From CAVSWN01 sp046728115 (GTDB taxonomy: Bacteria; Acidobacteriota; Vicinamibacteria; Vicinamibacterales; CAVVIG01), in NCBI GenBank assembly GCA_046728115.1, contig JBKPDW010000433.1:1-14295 (forward strand): 14,295 nt of DNA. The letters are read 5' to 3'. Both the position numbers and the translations under genes were made by a program. Positions 11,278 through 14,295 of this stretch are shown in pieces; positions within the stretch are counted from its first letter, which is position 1; every line of letters starts with the position of its first letter. Below the pieces are notes generated by a model, which searched no databases, was not told where the DNA came from, and saw only the letters and a program-made list of their open reading frames with translations.

Positions 11278-14166
11278 ATGCGTCCAGGTTTGTTCGGCGC
11301 GGCACTGCTGCTCGGCGTGGCGTTCTTGCTACCCGCGACGGCCCATGCCCAGGTCGGGATTGCGGGCGTCGTCAAGGATGGGACCGGAGCAGTCTTGCCC
11401 GGCGTAACCGTAGAAGCCACCAGTCCGGCCTTGATCGAGAAAACTCGCACGGTCACCACCGACGGCGCGGGACAGTACAAGATCGTCGATCTGCGCCCCG
11501 GCACATACGACGTCATCTTCACGCTGCCAGGGTTCAAGACGGTCCGGCGCACCGACATCATCCTGGAGGGCACGTTCACGGCGCAGATCAGCATCGAACT
11601 GCAGGTGGGATCGGTCGAAGAGTCGGTCACTGTGGAGGCGGCGTCGCCGGTGGTCGACGTGACCAATGCCAACACGGAGTTCGTCGCGAACCGCGAGATC
11701 CTCGACAGCATCCCGACGCCTATCCGCAACACGCCGGCACGCGCGCTCCTCATTCCGGGCACCACGGTCACGCCGTTCGTGCTCGGGCAGTACAACCTGA
11801 CGGTGCACGGCTCGGCGACCTCGGACTTCACGATGGCAATCGACGGGTTGCGCGTCAACAATCTCTGCGGCAGCGGCCAGTACAGCGGCTTCTACATGAA
11901 CGACGGCGCCGTGCAGGAATTGGCCTACGCCACGGGTTCCGAATCGGCGGAAGTGCAGAGCAGCGGCATCCGGGTCAATCAGGTGCCGAGAGACGGCGGA
12001 AACCGGTTCTCGGGAGCGTTCTTCGCGCAGTACCAGGGGAGCGGCCTTCAGTCGGACAACCGATCCGATGGCGTCAAGGCGGCGGGCGTCCTCATCGCCG
12101 GCACGGCGTACGACTGGCAGGTCAACCCTTCGTTCGGCGGGCCGATTGCGAAAGACAAGTTGTGGTTCTACGCCACGTACAAGTATCAGGACTTCAAGAT
12201 CTACGTGCCGAGCGCCAAGTTTCCCGACGGCAGCCAGGCGTACCGCAACAGCATGGGCAACTACAGCGGTGTCGGACGGCTGACGTGGGCCGTCACCAGC
12301 AAGGACAAGATTCGCGCCTATGTCGAGAAGCAGTACAACGGGGAGTTCTACAACGGCTTCAACACGTACGCGGTTACCACGCCTGAGGCGTCCACCGACG
12401 CCTTCGGCATCGGCTGGATTCCGCAGGTGCGGTGGACGCGGGCGCACTCGAGCAAGCTCCTCTTGGAGGCCGGCGTGGCGTACTACGACCAGCCGTACGA
12501 GCAGAACTGCTCGCGCACTGCGCCGGGCGGCACGGCGCTACCGCACCTGAACGCGTCGACCGGCCTCCTCTCCGGACGCTGCGGCTACCTGATTCCGGAG
12601 TACCACAGCACGACGAAGGACTACAACGTGATGGCGTCCGCGAGCTACGTCACGGGCACGCACGCGATGAAGTTCGGCTTCACGGACCTGTGGGGCGAGA
12701 ACTCGCGGACGTTCGCCGAACGGGCCGACATCAATACGCTCATCACGGTCAACGCCGCGGGCCTCACGGACATCCCGTTCCAGGTCGTGGTCTACAACAC
12801 GCCGACGAAGGGCATTCAGAACGTCAACAGCGACTTCGGCGCCTACGCGCAGGACGCGTGGACGATGGACCGGCTCACGCTGCACTACGGCGCCCGCTTC
12901 GAGCACTTCAACGCGTCGATCCCGGCGGAATCGGCGCCCGCGTCGACGTGGATCCAGGCGCGCAACTTCCCCGAGATTCCGAACGTGCCGAACTGGAATG
13001 ACTGGGCGGTCCGGTTCTCGGCTGCCTACGATCTCTTCGGCAACGGGAAGACCGCGTTGAAGGGGAACGCCGGGAAGTACGTCGCCGCCCAGGCGGCCGG
13101 ATTCGCGCAGAACTTCAACGGGATGAACGGCGCCACCCAACCGCGCACGTGGAACGACGCGAACCGTGACGGTACGATCCTGAACCCCGACGGCTCGATC
13201 CAGACAAACGAAGTGATTGGCGGCACGTCGAACTTCGGGCAGATCACACAGCGACCGGACCCCGACCTGAAGCGCGGCTACAACTGGGAGTACAGCGCGG
13301 TGCTGCAGCATGAGGTAATGCCGCGCACGTCCATCTCGGTAGGCTACTACCACCGGGACTTCTACAACCTGCAGGTGACCGACAACCAGAATCTGTCGGC
13401 GAGCGAGTGGTCGCCGTACACCATCAACACGCCGACGGACCCGAGGCTCCCGCTGTCGGGCCAGCCGATCACGATGTACACGTTAAACCCCAACAAGGTG
13501 GGCATCGCAACCGACAACCTCGTGACCTTCTCGACGAAGAACACGACGAGCTACAACGGGTTCGAAGTGACCGGCAACATTCGGCGTGACAAGCTGCTCG
13601 TCTTCGGCGGCTGGACGATCGACCGTCGGATCTCGTCACTCTGCGACGGCGACAACGTGACCGACGGCAACACGGCGCGGGACAACCCGAACTCGCTGCG
13701 CTTCTGCGAGGTCGCCCTGGCCACGGGCGGCCAGGCGGCCGGCGTCTTCCGCTCGACGGTGAAAGCGTCGGCGGCCTACTCGTTCCCGTACGACATCCAA
13801 CTGAGCGGCAGCTTCTCCGCCATTCCCGGGCCGAGCGTCAGGGCCAACTACACAGTGACGTCGGCGATCGCAGGGCGGCCGATTATCGGATCCACGACCG
13901 GCGCGGCCTCCACCGTCATCAACCTGATTCAGCCGAATACCGTATTCCTCGATTACCAGAACCGCCTCGACCTGCGACTCGGGAAGACGTTCCGTGTCGA
14001 CCGCTATCGCATACAGGGCTTCATGGACATCTTCAACGTGTTCAACGCCGGGACGGTCGTCCGCGTCAACGACACGTACGCCAGTTCGGGTACGAACCTG
14101 TGGCTGGCGCCGACGGGTATCCTGGATGGCCGCTTCGCGCGGTTCGGCGTGCAGATGTCGTTCTGA
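11278..14166 (+). CDS. TonB-dependent receptor, Oar-like, with N-terminal carboxypeptidase-regulatory domain
   Basis: The 962-residue outer-membrane protein has a clear signal peptide (1-25, cleavage after AHA-Q). A CarboxypepD_reg-type beta-sandwich follows (26-107: GIAGVVKDGTGAVLPGVTV, GQYKIVDLRPGTYDV), then a linker SVTVEAASPVVDVTNA, a plug-like domain (about 135-260) and a long beta-barrel to the C-terminal RFARFGVQMSF, ending in Phe as outer-membrane proteins do. Cysteine pairs Cys411/Cys435 and Cys789/Cys810 lie in probable extracellular loops and could form disulfides. Such Oar-like receptors are greatly expanded in Acidobacteria and are thought to import oligopeptides or glycans; the substrate here is unknown. 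The start is fixed by AGGAGGG (11268-11274) and the signal peptide; a start at 11179 would bury it. Codon use is strongly biased to C/G-ending codons, suggesting high expression. No canonical TonB box is obvious. Confidence 0.94.
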   Translation: MRPGLFGAALLLGVAFLLPATAHAQVGIAGVVKDGTGAVLPGVTVEATSPALIEKTRTVTTDGAGQYKIVDLRPGTYDVIFTLPGFKTVRRTDIILEGTFTAQISIELQVGSVEESVTVEAASPVVDVTNANTEFVANREILDSIPTPIRNTPARALLIPGTTVTPFVLGQYNLTVHGSATSDFTMAIDGLRVNNLCGSGQYSGFYMNDGAVQELAYATGSESAEVQSSGIRVNQVPRDGGNRFSGAFFAQYQGSGLQSDNRSDGVKAAGVLIAGTAYDWQVNPSFGGPIAKDKLWFYATYKYQDFKIYVPSAKFPDGSQAYRNSMGNYSGVGRLTWAVTSKDKIRAYVEKQYNGEFYNGFNTYAVTTPEASTDAFGIGWIPQVRWTRAHSSKLLLEAGVAYYDQPYEQNCSRTAPGGTALPHLNASTGLLSGRCGYLIPEYHSTTKDYNVMASASYVTGTHAMKFGFTDLWGENSRTFAERADINTLITVNAAGLTDIPFQVVVYNTPTKGIQNVNSDFGAYAQDAWTMDRLTLHYGARFEHFNASIPAESAPASTWIQARNFPEIPNVPNWNDWAVRFSAAYDLFGNGKTALKGNAGKYVAAQAAGFAQNFNGMNGATQPRTWNDANRDGTILNPDGSIQTNEVIGGTSNFGQITQRPDPDLKRGYNWEYSAVLQHEVMPRTSISVGYYHRDFYNLQVTDNQNLSASEWSPYTINTPTDPRLPLSGQPITMYTLNPNKVGIATDNLVTFSTKNTTSYNGFEVTGNIRRDKLLVFGGWTIDRRISSLCDGDNVTDGNTARDNPNSLRFCEVALATGGQAAGVFRSTVKASAAYSFPYDIQLSGSFSAIPGPSVRANYTVTSAIAGRPIIGSTTGAASTVINLIQPNTVFLDYQNRLDLRLGKTFRVDRYRIQGFMDIFNVFNAGTVVRVNDTYASSGTNLWLAPTGILDGRFARFGVQMSF

Positions 14167-14186
14167 AATGCACTGGCTATTTGCCA

Positions 14187-14295
14187 AGGTTCTAGGTTCT
14201 AGGTTCTAGGTTCTAGGTTCTAGGTTCTAGGTTCTAGGTTCTAGGTTCTAGGTTCTAGGTTCTAGGTTCTAGGTTCTAGGTTCTAGGTTCTAGGT
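14187..14295. repeat. Perfect heptanucleotide tandem array (AGGTTCT)n, running off the right edge
   Basis: From 14187 to the last base the unit AGGTTCT repeats 15.6 times without a mismatch, beginning 20 nt after the TonB-dependent receptor stop. There are no spacers, so it is not a CRISPR array. Each unit junction contains CTAG, a tetranucleotide under-represented in many bacterial genomes. Heptanucleotide short tandem repeats of this type are known from filamentous cyanobacteria (STRR sequences). The true length and what lies beyond are outside the window. Confidence 0.97.

Noticed and set aside
14187..14295. CRISPR array or telomere-like sequence
   Set aside because: The units are only 7 bp with no spacers, and nothing else supports a linear replicon end.

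Overview
The window is GC-rich, carries densely packed genes on both strands and looks like a chromosomal segment of an Acidobacteria-type soil bacterium, possibly of the Vicinamibacteria lineage. This rests on the gene mix, not on a marker gene: an Oar-like TonB-dependent receptor with an N-terminal carboxypeptidase-regulatory domain, secreted PD40/TolB-propeller hydrolases, a giant secreted PIG-L deacetylase, an S9 peptidase, a YpdA-type flavoprotein and a LytS/LytTR pair. No rRNA, tRNA, CRISPR array, integrase or transposase gene is visible.

Layout. Minus strand, 1-1188: N-terminal part of an exported PD40-propeller protein (probably a propeller-amidohydrolase) running off the left edge. 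Minus strand, 3174-1351: a two-gene unit of a YpdA-family FAD/NAD(P)H reductase followed 21 nt later by an exported methionine sulfoxide reductase A. A short divergent promoter region (3175-3256) leads to a plus-strand S9 peptidase (3257-5509). This converges with a minus-strand PIG-L/NEW3/ThuA-like protein (8356-5579), with a hairpin-forming repeat region between the two. From 8470 everything is on the plus strand: a small exported TPR-like protein ending in a c-type heme motif, a LytS-type histidine kinase, a LytTR response regulator overlapping it by one base, then a TonB-dependent receptor (11278-14166) with its own promoter. The window ends inside a perfect heptanucleotide tandem array.

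How the genes may work together. Most products are exported: propeller hydrolase, S9 peptidase, PIG-L deacetylase, MsrA, heme-motif protein and outer-membrane receptor. This suits a scavenger of peptides and amino-sugar-containing polymers. The kinase/regulator pair may sense envelope state, possibly with the adjacent heme-motif protein, and could regulate the receptor; that link is inferred from proximity only.

Most worth a second look: (a) a 28-residue in-frame insertion in the LytTR DNA-binding domain, encoded by a palindromic repeat-like DNA segment; (b) a YpdA homologue with Ser at the position of the family's described active-site Cys14, next to a one-cysteine MsrA; (c) an 18-bp tandem repeat inside the S9 propeller; (d) the CxxCH motif at the extreme C-terminus of the protein encoded before the kinase; (e) the heptamer array at the right edge.
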